From Bog-473 sp963745175 (GTDB lineage: Bacteria; Actinomycetota; Acidimicrobiia; Acidimicrobiales; RAAP-2), in NCBI GenBank assembly GCA_963745175.1, contig CAVUWK010000005.1, positions 613,030-677,029 of the forward strand: a stretch of DNA of 64,000 bases, read 5' to 3'. The position numbers and the translations under genes are program-made. Under the pieces are notes generated by a model that was given only the letters and a program-made list of their open reading frames with translations, made no database searches and had not been told where the DNA came from. Numbering within the stretch: position 1 is the first letter of the stretch; each line of letters starts with the position of its first letter. Positions 10,635 to 19,245 of this stretch are shown here, piece after piece.

Positions 10635-12073
10635 CTACCGCGAACCGCGGCGACGGCGCAGTTCCGCCGCCACTTCCTTGCCGTTCGCCTTGCCCGACGT
10701 GGCCTTCATAACCGCTCCGGTGAAGAACCCCATCAACTTGTCGTCGCCCTCGGCGAAGCGCGCCCACTCGTCGGCGATGCGCAGCGATCACCTCGTCGAG
10801 CACCGCGCCCAGGGTGTCGGACCCAGTGCCTCGAAGCCCATCTCCTTGGCCAGGGCGGCCGGGTCTCCCCCGCCCCGCTCGAGGAGCGCGCCAAGACCGC
10901 CTTGGATTGGGTCGCCGAGAGCTGGCCGCCCGACTCCATGGCGAGCACCGACGCGAACGAGTTCGGGTCCAGTTGGAGGCCCGCCTCGCTCTGCGCCGCC
11001 ACTTCGTTGGCGGCACGGGCCAGGGCCAGGGCGGCGGGCGCGCCCGCATCGGCGGCCGCCGTCACCAGAGCGTCGAGACCCAGGTCGACGACCGCATGGA
11101 TCTGGTCGGTCTCGGCGTCAGTGGGTGATCCACCCAGTGCGGACGCGAGCACCGCCCGGCGATCCGCCGGCATTGAGCCCAGCCCCGCCCGCACCCGTGC
11201 CTGCCACGCCTCGTCGGGCGCCAGCGGCACCAGGTCTGGCTCGGGGAAGTAGCGGTAGTCGTTGGCCTCCTCTTTGGAGCGCATCGAATCCGTGCGCCCC
11301 GCCGACTCGTCCCAGTGCCGGGTCTCCTGGGTGACGGAACCCCCAGACTCCAGCAGGGCGATCTGGCGCGCCGCCTCGTACTCGATCGCCCGACCCAGCG
11401 AGCGCAGCGAGTTCAGGTTCTTGATCTCGCACCGGGTGCCGAACGCGTCGGTGCCAACGGGGCGGACCGAGACGTTGGCGTCCACCCGCATCGACCCCTC
11501 CTCCATCCGTCCGTCGGAGGCACCCGTCGCCATGAGAATGCCGCGCAACTCGCTCACGTAGGCCCGCGCCTGTGCCACCGTCCGGATATCGGGCTCGCTC
11601 ACGATCTCGACCAGTGGGACGCCCGAGCGGTTGTAGTCGACCAGAGCGTGCAGGGCCGCATTGATGCGGCCGCTCGCCCCGACATGGGTGAGCTTGCCCG
11701 TGTCCTCCTCCATGTGGGCCCGCGTCACGCCCACGCGGAACCCATCGGGGAGCTCGAGCCACCCACCGACGTTGAGCGGGAGGTCGTACTGGCTGATCTG
11801 ATAGTCCTTCGCCTGGTCCGGGTAGAAATAGTTCTTCCGGGCGAACTCGGACGGCCGGATCTCGCAGTGCAGGGCGGCGCCGATGCGCATCGCCAGCTCG
11901 ACCGCCTGCTCGTTCAGTACCGGCAGCGACCCCGGTAATCCCAAGCAGGTGGGGCAGACGTTCACGTTCGGCTCGTCGCCGAACGCGTTGCGGCACCCGC
12001 AGAAGAGCTTCGTGGCGGTCGCCAGCTCGGTATGCACCTCGAGCCCGACGACGAGCTCCCAGTCCGCGCTCAC
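10635..12073 (-). CDS. gatB: Aspartyl/glutamyl-tRNA amidotransferase subunit B, frameshifted near the 3' end
   Basis: GatB binds misacylated Glu-tRNAGln or Asp-tRNAAsn and its kinase-like site activates the acyl group. The N-terminus WELVVGLEVHTEL, the FCGC...CPTCLGLPG zinc-type cysteines, KNYFYPDQAKDYQISQYD, and VRVDANVSVRP are all clear. The C-terminal YqeY-like tail ends in MKATSGKANGKEV. The GTG start (12071-12073) overlaps the gatA stop as GTGA. The frame is lost near 10870-10890 and again near 10790, before the tail resumes and ends at TAG 10635. An essential gene should not be broken, so these are probably sequence errors. Confidence 0.92.
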
Positions 12074-13504
12074 GATCCCAGCCCGTTCGGTGCGTGCGAC
12101 TCGACCACCCGGGCCACGCGGAACAGCAAGGCCTCCTGGAGCGCCGGCGCCAGCACCTGCACGCCGACCGGCAGACCGTCGGCCCCGGTGCCGAAGGGCA
12201 CCGAGACAGCGGGGTGCCCCGAAAGGTTGGAAGGGATGGTGCAGACATCGTTCATGTACATCGCCATGGGGTCGTCCACCTTGGCCCCGATGTCGAACGC
12301 GGTCGTCGGCGCGGTGGCGCCGAGGAGAACGTCGAACGACTCGTAGGCGCGATCGGACGCCTGCATCACGAGCGTGCGGACCCGCTGGGCTTGCGCGTAG
12401 TAGGCGTCGTAGTAGCCCGGCGGACAGCGCGTAGGTGCCCAGCATGATCCGGCGCTTGACCTCCGCGCCGAATCCCGCCGTGCGGGTCGCGGTATTCATG
12501 GTCGCCACATCCTCGCCATCGACCCGCAGTCCGTAGCGCACACCGTCGTAGCGCGCCAGGTTGGACGACGCCTCCGCCGGCGCGATCAGGTAGTAGGCCG
12601 AGAGCCCGTAGCCGAACTCCGGGACGGAAATCTCCTCGACCTTGGCGCCGGCGTCGGCCAGGGCATCGGCCGCCTGCCGCACCCGTGCCACCACGTCGGG
12701 TGCGCAGCCGTCGACGAGGTCACGACAGAGCCCGACCCTGATGCCCTCGGCTCCGTCATGCACGGTCGCCAGCGTCGGCTCGGGCAGGGACGGCAACGAG
12801 GTGCTGTCGAGCGGGTCGTGCCCGGCCAGGACGTCGAAGAGCAGCGCGGCATCCTCCACGGTCGTGGCGAATGGGCCGATCTGGTCGAGCGAACTGGCGA
12901 AGGCCACCAACCCGTACCGTGAAACGCGACCATAGGTGGGCTTCATGCCGACCACCCCGCACAACGCGGCCGGCTGGCGGATGGAACCGCCGGTGTCGGA
13001 GCCTAAGCCGAGCGGCGTGAAACCAGCCGCCACGGCTGCGGCGGAACCACCGCTGCTGCCACCGGGAACCCTTCGGGTGTCACGGGGATTGCGCGTCGGT
13101 CCGAAAGCCGAGTTCTCCGTCGAGCTGCCCATGGCGAACTCGTCCATGTTCGTCTTGCCAAGCGTGATCGCCCCCGCGTTGCGCAGCGCCTCCACGACAG
13201 TGGCGTCGTAGGGCGGGAGCCAGCCGTCCAGGATCTTGGAGCCGCACGTGGTGTTGACCCCGCGTGTACAGAGATTGTCCTTCAGCGCCACGGGCACTCC
13301 AGCCAGCGGCCCGGGATCGCGCCCAGCGGCCACTGCGGCGTCCACGGCGTCGGCACCCGCCCGCGCCTCGTCGGCCAGGACCGTAAGGAAGGCGTTGAGG
13401 TCGCCGTCACCCGACGCCACGGCGGACAACGCGTCGTCGACGACCTGGCGGGCCAACCGCTGACCCGAGCGGACTTCGGCGGCCAGTGCCAGCGCGGTGC
13501 TCAC
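12070..13504 (-). CDS. gatA: Aspartyl/glutamyl-tRNA amidotransferase subunit A, one frameshift
   Basis: GatA is the amidase that frees ammonia from glutamine for tRNA-dependent amidation. The amidase-signature catalytic triad is visible: Lys75 (VALKDNLCTRG), Ser150 (PGGSSGGSAA) and Ser174 (SDTGGSIRQPA). The frame breaks near 12418-12424, in the stretch that should read LSAGYYDAYYAQAQ. It resumes as MQASDRAYESFDVLLGATAPTTAFDIG and ends HAPNGLGS. The GTG start at 13502-13504 overlaps the gatC stop by GTGA, and the TGA stop overlaps the gatB start the same way. Reconstructed length (about 478 aa) is normal. Confidence 0.93.
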
Positions 13505-13812
13505 GGGGCCTCCCCACCGATGCGGGGCACACGGAAGCGGTGGTCCTCCACCGCGGGCGCGGCGGCAAGCACCTCTTCGCGGTCGAGGCTCGGGCGGGGC
13601 TCGTCCGCCCGCAGGACATTGCTGAGTGCGATCGGGTGTGACGACGGCTCCAGGTGCGACAGGTCCAGCGACGCCACGTCCGCCGCATGGTCGAGCACGG
13701 TCCGCAGCTGGGCGGTGAAGAGCTCGACCTCCTCGTCACTCAGATCCAATCGAGCCAGGCGGGCGACGTGGACAACGTCCTCCCCGGTGAGGCCCGTCGG
13801 GTCGCCGGTCAC
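13501..13812 (-). CDS. gatC: Aspartyl/glutamyl-tRNA amidotransferase subunit C
   Basis: This is a 103-residue small subunit that clamps GatA to GatB. The family pattern LTGEDVVHVARLARLDLSDEE opens the protein, and LEPSSHPIALSNVLRADEP forms the extended arm. GTG at 13810-13812 is chosen because it forms a GTGA overlap with the stop of the upstream esterase, matching the other junctions in this operon, and gives the usual family length. The longer upstream reading is inside the esterase gene. Confidence 0.93.
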   Translation of the reverse strand: MTGDPTGLTGEDVVHVARLARLDLSDEEVELFTAQLRTVLDHAADVASLDLSHLEPSSHPIALSNVLRADEPRPSLDREEVLAAAPAVEDHRFRVPRIGGEAP

Positions 13813-14570
13813 GGGCGTGGCGGGAGAATGCCGCTGACGAATTCGACGGTGCGCGCTTCGATCTCGTCCTTGTCCCAATCCAGCGTCGCCACGTGGAAGC
13901 TCCGGTCGAGCATCACCTGCTCGACCGGCCCTTTGGCGCGAGCCACCAACTTCTCGCTCGACACCGGGTCGACGACATGATCCTGCACGCTCGTGAAGAC
14001 GAGGACGGGGCAGGCCACCGACTCGAGCTCGTTCTCCACCTCCGCTGTGGCCGCGAACAGCGAGAGTGCGGCCCGCAGGGGGAGGCCGGGATACGCCGCC
14101 TCAACCGCACCCTCCATTGCAATGTCGGACCCGATCCCGGGGGCCACCTCGTCGCCGCCGTCGATCATGGCCTGAATGAAGCCCACCGTGTCCGCGTCGG
14201 GCGGTGACAGCAGCGGATTCACCACGGCGATGGCCGCGATCTCCGGGTGATGCTCGGCCAGCCAGACGCTCAACGTGCCGCCCATGGAGAGGCCCACGAC
14301 GGCCACCCCGTCGCTGCGGGCGGCCAGCTCGGTGTAGGCCGCCTCGGCCGCTACGGCCCAGTCCTCCCACGTCGTCGAGAGCATGTCCTCGATCTGGGTG
14401 CCATGGCCCGGCAGCAGCGGCATCTCGACGGTCAACCCGGCGTCGGCCAGGGCCAACGCGAGACCACGCATCGACTGCGGATTCCCGGTGAACCCGTGCA
14501 GGACCAGCGCGCCGCGGGTGTCGCCAGTCGTGGAATAGGGCTCGGCACCGGGGATGATGGAGGCGCTCAC
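13809..14570 (-). CDS. Alpha/beta hydrolase (carboxylesterase / monoacylglycerol-lipase-like)
   Basis: The 253-residue protein has the complete serine-hydrolase triad: Ser in GLSMGG, Asp in SVQDHVVDP and His in RSFHVATLDWDKD. The oxyanion loop LHGFTGNPQSM and the chain length resemble Est30-type carboxylesterases, which act on short to medium acyl esters. Its TGA stop overlaps the gatC start (GTGA), so it is the first gene of the gatCAB operon and may be translationally coupled to it. No functional link between the two is known to me. The GTG start at 14570 lies 8 nt after a TAGGCT -10. Confidence 0.85.
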   Translation of the reverse strand: MSASIIPGAEPYSTTGDTRGALVLHGFTGNPQSMRGLALALADAGLTVEMPLLPGHGTQIEDMLSTTWEDWAVAAEAAYTELAARSDGVAVVGLSMGGTLSVWLAEHHPEIAAIAVVNPLLSPPDADTVGFIQAMIDGGDEVAPGIGSDIAMEGAVEAAYPGLPLRAALSLFAATAEVENELESVACPVLVFTSVQDHVVDPVSSEKLVARAKGPVEQVMLDRSFHVATLDWDKDEIEARTVEFVSGILPPRP

Positions 14571-14578
14571 GGATCGGC

Positions 14579-14584
14579 AGCCTA
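14579..14584 (-). promoter_or_regulatory. -10 hexamer TAGGCT, putative leaderless promoter of the esterase-gatCAB operon
   Basis: It ends 8 nt before the GTG at 14570 and would drive the whole four-gene operon. No clear -35 is seen. Confidence 0.5.
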
Positions 14585-14670
14585 CCGGCGAGACGAGTAG
14601 GGTTCCGGCGCCAGATGGCTCCGGGCGGGGCGACCGAGGTCCTGCTCCGCGACCGAGACCGATGACACGT

Positions 14671-14676
14671 AAGGAG
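14671..14676 (+). promoter_or_regulatory. Shine-Dalgarno AAGGAG of the SCP2 gene
   Basis: It lies 6 nt before ATG 14683 and decides that start. This is one of the few genes here with a strong ribosome binding site. Confidence 0.7.
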
Positions 14677-14682
14677 CACGCA

Positions 14683-15096
14683 ATGCCGTCGTACCCGTTC
14701 CTCAGCGACGAATGGCTGGAAGAAGCCCGCAAGATCCGCGCCGAGTACGAAGGCAAGACGCTTCCCGTCCCAAACGTGGTCCGTATGAACCTGGTCGTGA
14801 CGGCAGTCCCCTTCTCGGACGAGGACATCCTCGCCCACATGGACACCTCGAGCGGCGAGCTCGTCCTCGACACCGGCCACCTCGAGACGCAGGACCTCAA
14901 GGTCACGGTGGACTACGAGACGGCCAAGGCCATCCTCATCGAGGGCAACCCCCAGGCGGGCATGCAGGCCTTCATGGCCGGCAAGGTCCGCGTCGAGGGC
15001 GACATGGCCAAGCTGATGGCCCTGCAGTCGGCGCCGGCGTCGAGCGACCCCAACGCCGCCGAGCTGGCCACCCGGTTGCGCGACATCACCGAGTAA
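14683..15096 (+). CDS. SCP2 sterol-binding domain protein
   Basis: The protein is 137 residues. The pattern of a hydrophobic beta sheet followed by NPQAGMQAFMAGKVRVEGDMAKLMALQ is the lipid-binding SCP2 core found in sterol carrier and alkyl-sulfatase C-terminal domains. It presumably binds a fatty-acyl or sterol-like ligand in the cytoplasm, as no signal peptide is seen. The start is fixed by AAGGAG 6 nt upstream. It is divergent from the esterase-gatCAB operon and convergent with the MFS transporter gene. Confidence 0.8.
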   Translation: MPSYPFLSDEWLEEARKIRAEYEGKTLPVPNVVRMNLVVTAVPFSDEDILAHMDTSSGELVLDTGHLETQDLKVTVDYETAKAILIEGNPQAGMQAFMAGKVRVEGDMAKLMALQSAPASSDPNAAELATRLRDITE

Positions 15097-15121
15097 GCGT
15101 CCCCACCAGAGGGCTCCGGGC

Positions 15122-16747
15122 TCAGCTCGGGTCGGCCAACAGCTGCCCGGCCCGCACGTCGCGGGGCAGCGGCCGGATGAACAGCGCGCAGAACACCGCC
15201 ATCGCGGCGACGCCGGCACCGACCCAGAACGGGACGCTGAAGCTGTGGAGCAACGCAGTGCTGTGTTGCACACTGCCCAGGCCCGAACGGCGGGCGATCG
15301 ACTCCTGAATGGTCAGCACCGCCTGGATGCCGGCCACTTCCCCGACCTGGGTGGCCAGCAACTGCGCCGCGCTCATGACGCCGTACTCGGTCTCCGCCAG
15401 CTCATTGGACATGGTCGACGAGGTGGCGGGCATGGAGACGCCCATGCCGAGTCCGGACAGGGCGAGTGCCACCAGGATGATGAACAGGCCCGCCGACGGG
15501 CTGAGCGTGGCGAAGAGGATCATGGAGAGAAGGAGCGATCCGGTACCGAAGAGCGTCGCCGTCCGCTCCCCCGTCCGCACCGTCATGTAGCCGGCGATCG
15601 GCGCGCTGATGGCGAACAGGAGTGGTCGGGCGACGGAAATGAAGCCGACCTGCGAGACGCTGTAGCCGTAGACCTGCTCCATGAGCAGCGGGAACAGGAA
15701 GAAGCCGCCGAAGTAGGCGAAGCTCGAGAACGTCTTCGTCCCCATCGGGAACATGAAGTTGCGACGCCGCCAGTACGTGGTGGGCACGAGCGGGGTGGCG
15801 AAGGTCAACTCCCGATGGACGAACACGCCAGCCAGCACGGCGGCAACGACCCCACAGGTGATCACTGCGGGCGATGTCCAGCCCACGATGGGGCCGATGC
15901 TCAAAACCAGCATGGCAGCGGTGACGGACCCGGCCAGGCTCCAGACCCCCACCCAGTCCATGCCCTCCCAGACGTGCGAGCGCTTTCGGCGACGCGAGCC
16001 ATCATCCTCGGCCGCAACGTCCTTGTGGGGCACCTTCCGGTCTGACGGCAGCAGCAAAGCCACCACCACCGAGGCGATGACCAGCAGCACCAGCTGCCCC
16101 CAGAACAACGTCCGCCACCCGAAGAACTGGATCACCGGCGAGCCCAGCGTGACGCCCAGCACGGGTCCGCCGGCGCCCACCAACGACCACCACCCGAGGG
16201 CCTTGACCCGGTCCTGGCGGGAGAACAGCTCCAGGATGATCGCCATCGACGCCGTGCCGGTGGCGGCTCCCTGCACGCCGTCGAGGGCCCGGGCGAACAG
16301 CAACATCCCGACGTCCGGGGCGGTGGCGGTGAGGATCGCACTGACCATGGCCCCCAGCAGGCCGAACTGGTACAGCCGGCGGTGGCCGAAGAGGTCTCCG
16401 GCCTTCCCGAAGAAGGGCGCGGCAACACCGAAGGCCAGCAGCGGTCCGGTCGAGGCCCAGGCGAGGACGGAGAAGTTCGTGTTGAAGTCCGCCTTGACCG
16501 TGGGCAGGGCGACTACGAAGACGGTGAAGGTGATGTTGAGGGAGAGCAGCCCGGCCAGGAGCGCCACGAGGGCCCACCACTGGTAGCGCGGGCTGCGGAC
16601 TGCCCGCCCCGTGACGCGCTGGTGCAGCAGGGCGAACCAGTTCGTCTCGACGGATCCGTCCGCCCCCATCGTCCCCATCGCCCCACCGCCGGGGTCGAAT
16701 TTCGGGTCGAGGAGGACGTCGGATTGCTCGGCCCCTGGGTCCTCCAC
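15122..16747 (-). CDS. MFS transporter, DHA2/EmrB-QacA-like drug exporter
   Basis: The protein is about 541 residues with about 14 membrane segments, typical of proton-driven DHA2 exporters. The loop motif GKAGDLFGHRRLYQFG (motif A) and the helix-5 antiporter motif WWSLVGAGGPVLGVTLG are present. A long cytoplasmic N-terminal tail precedes helix 1. The start is set at GTG 16747, seven nt behind TAGGGT, because the alternative GTG at 16756 overlaps that -10. Substrate is unknown; lipophilic compounds are usual for the family. Confidence 0.85.
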   Translation of the reverse strand: MEDPGAEQSDVLLDPKFDPGGGAMGTMGADGSVETNWFALLHQRVTGRAVRSPRYQWWALVALLAGLLSLNITFTVFVVALPTVKADFNTNFSVLAWASTGPLLAFGVAAPFFGKAGDLFGHRRLYQFGLLGAMVSAILTATAPDVGMLLFARALDGVQGAATGTASMAIILELFSRQDRVKALGWWSLVGAGGPVLGVTLGSPVIQFFGWRTLFWGQLVLLVIASVVVALLLPSDRKVPHKDVAAEDDGSRRRKRSHVWEGMDWVGVWSLAGSVTAAMLVLSIGPIVGWTSPAVITCGVVAAVLAGVFVHRELTFATPLVPTTYWRRRNFMFPMGTKTFSSFAYFGGFFLFPLLMEQVYGYSVSQVGFISVARPLLFAISAPIAGYMTVRTGERTATLFGTGSLLLSMILFATLSPSAGLFIILVALALSGLGMGVSMPATSSTMSNELAETEYGVMSAAQLLATQVGEVAGIQAVLTIQESIARRSGLGSVQHSTALLHSFSVPFWVGAGVAAMAVFCALFIRPLPRDVRAGQLLADPS

Positions 16748-16754
16748 CTGGGAC

Positions 16755-16760
16755 ACCCTA
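16755..16760 (-). promoter_or_regulatory. -10 hexamer TAGGGT, putative leaderless promoter of the MFS gene
   Basis: It ends 7 nt before GTG 16747. This argues against the upstream GTG at 16756, which lies inside the hexamer. Confidence 0.5.
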
Positions 16761-16824
16761 GGGGCCTGGTCCCGTGCGACTCCCGGTCGCGGATGTGCTC
16801 AGGCGGCGAGCGTCAGCGTCGTCG

Positions 16825-17139
16825 TCAGCGCAGGCCGCGCAGGCGGAACCACCAGTTGGGATCGCGCCCGTGGGCGTGGAAGTGGTTCGGGATCTGGCGC
16901 ATGACCCGGTCGACCGACCATTCGCCCTCGCCGAAGCGGGCATCGGCCACCCGGGTCAGTTGGGCCACCATGTGGTCGACGTCTCCATCCGGTGGCGTCG
17001 GTCCGTGCTGCTTCCAGACCACCATGGGCACGCCGCACACCTCGCAGTCGGCCACCCAGCAGACGTCGTCCTCGTGGTGCCACTCCGACAGGCGCGCCGC
17101 CTCGCAGAGGTCACAGTTGGGATCGAAGGAGAGCACCAC
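16825..17139 (-). CDS. Small zinc-ribbon-like conserved protein
   Basis: This 104-residue protein has paired cysteines CDLC near the N-terminus and CEVCG some 20 residues later, followed by PMVVWKQHG. A C-terminal region (MRQIPNHFHAHGRDPNWWF) is rich in His and Trp. The four cysteines suggest one zinc site. Similar short proteins are common in actinobacteria, but I know no function. Two adjacent GTG codons (17139 and 17136) are possible starts; the second is 8 nt from a TAGCAG -10. It lies just downstream of the PASTA kinase gene. Confidence 0.6.
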   Translation of the reverse strand: MVLSFDPNCDLCEAARLSEWHHEDDVCWVADCEVCGVPMVVWKQHGPTPPDGDVDHMVAQLTRVADARFGEGEWSVDRVMRQIPNHFHAHGRDPNWWFRLRGLR

Positions 17140-17147
17140 CGGTACTG

Positions 17148-19175
17148 CTAGTGGGTGAAGAGCTGAACGGACGAGCTGGTCGGCACCGTCGACCCCACCG
17201 AGGGCTGGGTCCCGCTCACCATCTTGCTGGGGCTCCCCGACACACCCGAGACGCTGAGCCCGTCCTGTTGCAGGACGCCGGTGGCCTGCGTCACCGTGTC
17301 ACCGATGACGTTGGGGACCTGCGTCGTCGGCGGGCCGGTCGAAATGTTGACCGTCACCGCCGACCCGAAGGGTGCCTGCGCGCCGCTGGCCGGTGACGTC
17401 GAGATCACCTGGCCCGACGGCACCGTCGTGCTGGACTCGTCGTTCTGGGTCGCCGTCAGGCCGACAGCCGTCAGCGCGGCCTGGGCCTGGGTGAAGGTGT
17501 AGCTGGTCGGGATGCTGGGAACCGTGGCCGGTTCATGGCCCAGCGAGGGGACGAGCGTGATGGTGGCCCCGTAGGGCGCCTTGGTCGGGTTCTGCGTCGA
17601 GCCGATGGACCACAGCACCAGGACCTGCGACGGCACGTTGTTGTTGTACGTGCCCGGAGCGCAGACGGAGAGGAAGTGCGCCGACTGCAGGGCAGTGGCG
17701 GCCTGGGCGCAGGTCATGCCGGTCAGTGACGGCACGGTCACGTTGGGCTTCCCGGACGCGAGCACCACGGTCACCGTCGAGCCCTCCTTCTGCGACACCC
17801 CCGGCTTCGGGCTCTGCGACACCACGTCGCCGGCGGCCACGGTGATGGACGTCACCGGCACGCCCTCCTTCAGGGTCATATGGACCTTGGCCACCGCCGC
17901 CTGGGCCTGGGCCAATGGCAGGTTGACCACGGTCGGCGTCGGGTGCGACGGCGTGAACATCTTCGTCTCGAAGGCGGCCACCAGACCGGCCGCGATGATC
18001 ACGGCGGCCACGACCGCCCCCACGATCCACCAGGTCCGCCGGCTCTTCCGAGGCCGGTACGGCGCGGCCGGCCCCCCGCCCCCGCTGCCGGAGCTCCGGC
18101 CCCGGGAGGATCGACCACCGGAGGGCTCGGCGTCGAAGATCTCCCCGGGCCCCGCCTTCGTCCCGACGGGCGCACCCGCCACCCCGGGCGCGATCGCCGT
18201 GGCATCACCCACGGCAGCGCCCGCCGCGGCACCAACGGCCACCGCGGTCACCCCCGAGTCGGTCAGCTCGGACACCCCGGGCGCCCGGAAGCCGGCGATC
18301 GGAGCGGAGTCCTCCGGCCGGGGCGTCACGAGGGGCAAAGCCGAGGGCGTCGGGAGCGCAGAGGCCAGCGCCCCGAGCCGGGCTGCCAACCCAGCCGCGT
18401 CCAGGCGAGTGGCGACGTCGGGCGCAGCAGCACGGGCCAGCACGTCATCGAGCGGGCCCAGCGCGTCGTGGTGCGGCAGCGGCTGGCCGATACGCGCCGC
18501 CAGCGTGCCCATGGTCGTGTCCGTGACGAAGGGAACCGTCCCCGTCACGGCCTCATAGAGGACGAGCGCCAGCGAGTAGACGTCGGCCCGGCCGTCGACC
18601 GGCTTCCCCTCCGCCGCCTCGGGCGAGATGTACCGGGCCGTCCCCACCATCGCTCCCGCCGGCTCGGTCCAGGCCGCCTCGGCCAGCGCACGCGCCACGC
18701 CGAAGTCAGCCACCCGCACCCGCCCCTCCTCGTCGAAGAGGAGGTTCGCGGGCTTGATGTCTCTGTGAACCAGCCCCCGCAGGTGGGCGTAGGCCAGACC
18801 CTGCGACACCTCGGTCCCCAATTGGGCCGCTTGCGACAGCGACAGCCGGATGTCGCGATCCAACAGATCACGCAACGAGCCCCCACCGAGATACTCCAGG
18901 ACCAAATACGGCCCGTCCTGGTCCTCACCCCAGTCGAAGACGCGCAGCACGTGCGGGTGGTTCAACGACGCCACGGAGCGCGCCTCGGCGCGGAAGCGCT
19001 TCAAGAAGGCCTCGTCGGTGGCCAACCCGGGTTGGAGGACCTTCACCGCGACATGGCGCTGCAGGGACACGTCCTCGGCCAGGAAGACGTGTGCGGAAGC
19101 GCCGGTGCCCAAAGCGGAGAGCAGCCGGTACCGCTTCCCAAGGACCCGGCCGATGGAGTCTGATATCAGGGGCAT
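17148..19175 (-). CDS. Serine/threonine protein kinase with PASTA domains (PknB-like)
   Basis: The protein is 675 residues. The kinase domain (about 15-275) has a glycine loop LGTGASAHVF, ATP-binding Lys45 (HVAVKVLQ), catalytic HRDIKPAN (Asp139) and DFG (157-159). A Gly/Ser-rich linker with charged patches leads to one membrane helix at about 385-405 (TWWIVGAVVAAVIIAAGLV). The extracellular part has about four PASTA repeats, each with the VPxxxGxxxxxA pattern and SQSPKPG-like ends. Such kinases sense muropeptides or lipid II and phosphorylate cell-division and cell-wall proteins. It is transcribed alone, next to ligA. Confidence 0.93.
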   Translation of the reverse strand: MPLISDSIGRVLGKRYRLLSALGTGASAHVFLAEDVSLQRHVAVKVLQPGLATDEAFLKRFRAEARSVASLNHPHVLRVFDWGEDQDGPYLVLEYLGGGSLRDLLDRDIRLSLSQAAQLGTEVSQGLAYAHLRGLVHRDIKPANLLFDEEGRVRVADFGVARALAEAAWTEPAGAMVGTARYISPEAAEGKPVDGRADVYSLALVLYEAVTGTVPFVTDTTMGTLAARIGQPLPHHDALGPLDDVLARAAAPDVATRLDAAGLAARLGALASALPTPSALPLVTPRPEDSAPIAGFRAPGVSELTDSGVTAVAVGAAAGAAVGDATAIAPGVAGAPVGTKAGPGEIFDAEPSGGRSSRGRSSGSGGGGPAAPYRPRKSRRTWWIVGAVVAAVIIAAGLVAAFETKMFTPSHPTPTVVNLPLAQAQAAVAKVHMTLKEGVPVTSITVAAGDVVSQSPKPGVSQKEGSTVTVVLASGKPNVTVPSLTGMTCAQAATALQSAHFLSVCAPGTYNNNVPSQVLVLWSIGSTQNPTKAPYGATITLVPSLGHEPATVPSIPTSYTFTQAQAALTAVGLTATQNDESSTTVPSGQVISTSPASGAQAPFGSAVTVNISTGPPTTQVPNVIGDTVTQATGVLQQDGLSVSGVSGSPSKMVSGTQPSVGSTVPTSSSVQLFTH

Positions 19176-19245
19176 CGGGGCGAACTCAGGCTACCGACCC
19201 CGGACGCCCGTCCGGTGGACACCCCCCTACCAGCAACGGTCGTGC

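Noticed and set aside
10733..13504. A single 923-codon frame suggesting a GatA-GatB fusion
   Set aside because: The apparent fusion is produced by a frameshift in gatA that reads into the gatB frame; the true gatA C-terminus (ending NGLGS) and the GTGA junction at 12070-12073 are visible in the other frame.
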